From assembly GCA_963277665.1 (NCBI GenBank), contig OY728165.1:1151990050-1152054049 (forward strand): a DNA stretch of 64,000 nt, written 5' to 3'. This DNA comes from Viscum album. Its lineage: Eukaryota; Streptophyta; Magnoliopsida; Santalales; Viscaceae. Below, one piece after another: positions 62,607 through 64,000 of the stretch. The first letter of the stretch is position 1, and the number at the start of each line of letters is the position of its first letter. The position numbers were made by a program, and so were the translations under genes. The notes beneath the pieces are model-generated. The model was given only the letters and a program-made list of their open reading frames with translations, was not told the origin of the DNA and searched no databases.

Positions 62607-63821
62607 TCAAGGTATGATGTTATTCTTTTTGGAATCGTTTTATTTTTTCTTATGGTGGTGAAATAAGACTTCATGAATTAAGATGTTGAGATCGTAACAA
62701 ATTTGGAAGAAAATGATAATTATAAGGCAACTATTGATGTTAAAACATGTTTGGGTTATTTTTAGAGTTTTATAAAAAGGACAACATGTAGACTGTGTGA
62801 CTACCCGTCGCGTCAGACAAAGCTGCGGGAATCGAACCCATAACCAAAGTGAGACTGGTATTTATCACCTACCACTGGACTACATGAAGTCCCTGGTTAG
62901 TATGACATATTCTTTAATGCTAGATAATTTTATGAATTAAGAATAAGTTGATTTTGGGTTATCTATGGAAATTATTAACCTATCATGGTGGATATGTGAT
63001 TAGGTTAATTACCTTTTAATAAGAGACTTTAAGAGCAACTGATGTTATTGGGAGATAAGTGTTATTTTTTACCTTGGAATACTATGTGATTAAATCCTTC
63101 ATATATTTGGGTTTAAATCTTTGTTTTTTTAACTTTTAATAATTTTATGGACACATTTTTTTTCGAATGGTTTTCATTGAACTTTGGGTTTTGTTGGAAA
63201 AATTTTGGAGATAAGGAATAGATTTTATTCTTATAAAGGGTTATCCTTTTCTGGATAATCTGAGCTTTTTCTAATAATTTTGGTTTTGGTAAGAGTCTAA
63301 ATACATGGGAAATATATAGTCATCTTTTTTGGATTAGGTGATTCTCTAGATGTTGATTATAGTATTCTTAGTGTTAACAAGTCTTCCTAAATACTTATCA
63401 TTTGGGGAATGTATGAGTTTGTGTAAAAAATCTAGTAAAAGTTGAAAGTAAACATGACAAGTAAATATGTTTCCATAAGATAAAAAATTAATTCCTCAAT
63501 GAAAAGTAACTAAAAAAAATTCTATCTATAAAATTTTCCTACTGGGGAATCGAATAGCGTTTAACCCACCACAAGTTTGTGATTTTCTTGTGGTTAACTT
63601 TCTCCTAAACATGTTTTCGTTCACTGTCCCTCAGAACAAGACCCTCTGATTTCTCTTCCATATCCATGTTTTCCTACATGGAATTCTAGTATGGGTAAAC
63701 TCAGGTGACCTCTGGACTTCTCTTTCTTTCTTCTAAAGGGATTGTTTTACCGACTATTGTTCCGATGTGGGACTTTCAATGATGTTTCCGAGCCCAATTT
63801 TAAAATTCCGAGGACGCAATT
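62607..63821 (+). other. Non-coding 3' half of the C internal region
   Basis: No supportable frame. It aligns with 31,637-33,168 of element A in opposite orientation, for example TTATCCTTTTCTGGATAATC at 63,241 and the end AAATTCCGAGGACGCAATTA next to the PPT. It includes the SINE-like segment described separately. Confidence 0.6.
62770..62897 (-). mobile_element. tRNA-derived SINE-like segment in element C (antisense to C)
   Basis: Read on the minus strand: A box TAGTCCAGTGGTAGG (62,868-62,882) and B box GGGTTCGATTCCC (62,827-62,839), with a body ending GTTGTCCTTTTTA. It is collinear with 32,583-32,712 of element A and sits at the corresponding place and orientation in the internal region. 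It was therefore present in a common ancestor. Confidence 0.65.
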
Positions 63822-63838
63822 ACCAAAAGGGTGGGGGA
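63822..63838 (+). promoter_or_regulatory. Polypurine tract of element C
   Basis: AAAAGGGTGGGGGA directly before the 3' LTR start TGTAACACCC. Confidence 0.88.
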
Positions 63839-64000
63839 TGTAACACCCAGGTAAATAAAGAATATGACATTTCTATATATATCCCTATTTGTGAATAAAA
63901 TGTTAATATCAATTTAAAGGGAATGCTATGCTCGATGGCTTACCCAATACACAACAACGAGTTCCTTTGAAATCTTACGTTGCACTCTAATAATAAAACA
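63839..64000 (+). repeat. Start of the 3' LTR of element C (truncated by the window)
   Basis: TGTAACACCCAGGTAAATAA and onward matches 57,041-57,205. The rest lies beyond the window. Confidence 0.92.

Larger units (their letters stand above)
57041..64000 (+). mobile_element. Element C: LARD-like element related to A, cut by the window end
   Basis: The 5' LTR is 57,041-61,813 (4,773 bp), followed by a PBS, a 2,025-bp internal region, a PPT, and the first 162 bp of the 3' LTR. LTR length, modules and the 3' half of the internal region match element A in opposite orientation. The internal region holds no gag or pol. It carries an F-box-type gene fragment in sense and the SINE-like segment in antisense. 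The five bases before it are GTACT; the matching duplication lies outside the window. Confidence 0.9.

Noticed and set aside
62428..62610. 60-codon minus-strand frame in element C
   Set aside because: It lies antisense to the F-box fragment and has no recognisable motif.

Overview
The window is nuclear DNA from a flowering plant, and nearly everything recognisable in it is LTR retrotransposon. The evidence is a SIRE/Maximus-like Ty1/copia element, a Tekay-type Ty3/gypsy chromovirus, and a family with about 4.8-kb LTRs and short internal regions (LARD-like). There is also tRNA-derived SINE-like sequence and a captured plant-type F-box gene fragment. The DNA is very AT-rich and every coding region is broken. 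This fits old, decayed heterochromatin of a large plant genome; I cannot name the species. I see no intact host gene.

Layout. 1-14,550: AT-rich sequence with no recognisable gene. 14,550-50,962: an old minus-strand copia element (called D here), with its 3' LTR on the left and 5' LTR on the right. Its RNase H reading frame is split at 19,690/44,428 by element B (19,695-44,423, minus strand), a Tekay-like chromovirus with 3,922-bp LTRs, gag at 38,984-40,000 and pol at 23,660-26,850. B is in turn split inside its protease by element A (26,856-38,727, minus strand), which has LTRs of 4,766 and 4,769 bp and an internal region of only 2.3 kb. A carries an antisense tRNA-derived SINE-like segment. 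The result is a four-layer nest: SINE in A, A in B, B in D. Both large junctions have near-perfect 5-bp target duplications, and the host reading frame continues in phase on the far side.

50,963-57,040 is again AT-rich and unassigned. 57,041-64,000 is element C, a plus-strand relative of A. It has a 4,773-bp 5' LTR, a 2.0-kb internal region and the first 162 bp of its 3' LTR. C has the same antisense SINE-like segment as A. Where A keeps a gag-type zinc-knuckle frame, C carries a 219-codon F-box/Sel1-like gene fragment in sense orientation.

How the parts relate. A and C encode no polymerase or integrase. Their LTRs share several short modules with B in the same order: a U3 block around CCACTTAGTGG, a TATA region (CTCTTATAAAAGG type), a hairpin with a GTACGTACG loop, and a block around GAGCTATAGCGGGCTC. 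The simplest reading is that A and C are non-autonomous relatives that were mobilised by proteins of B-like elements. B itself is now dead: it has stops, and its RT and integrase catalytic positions have changed.
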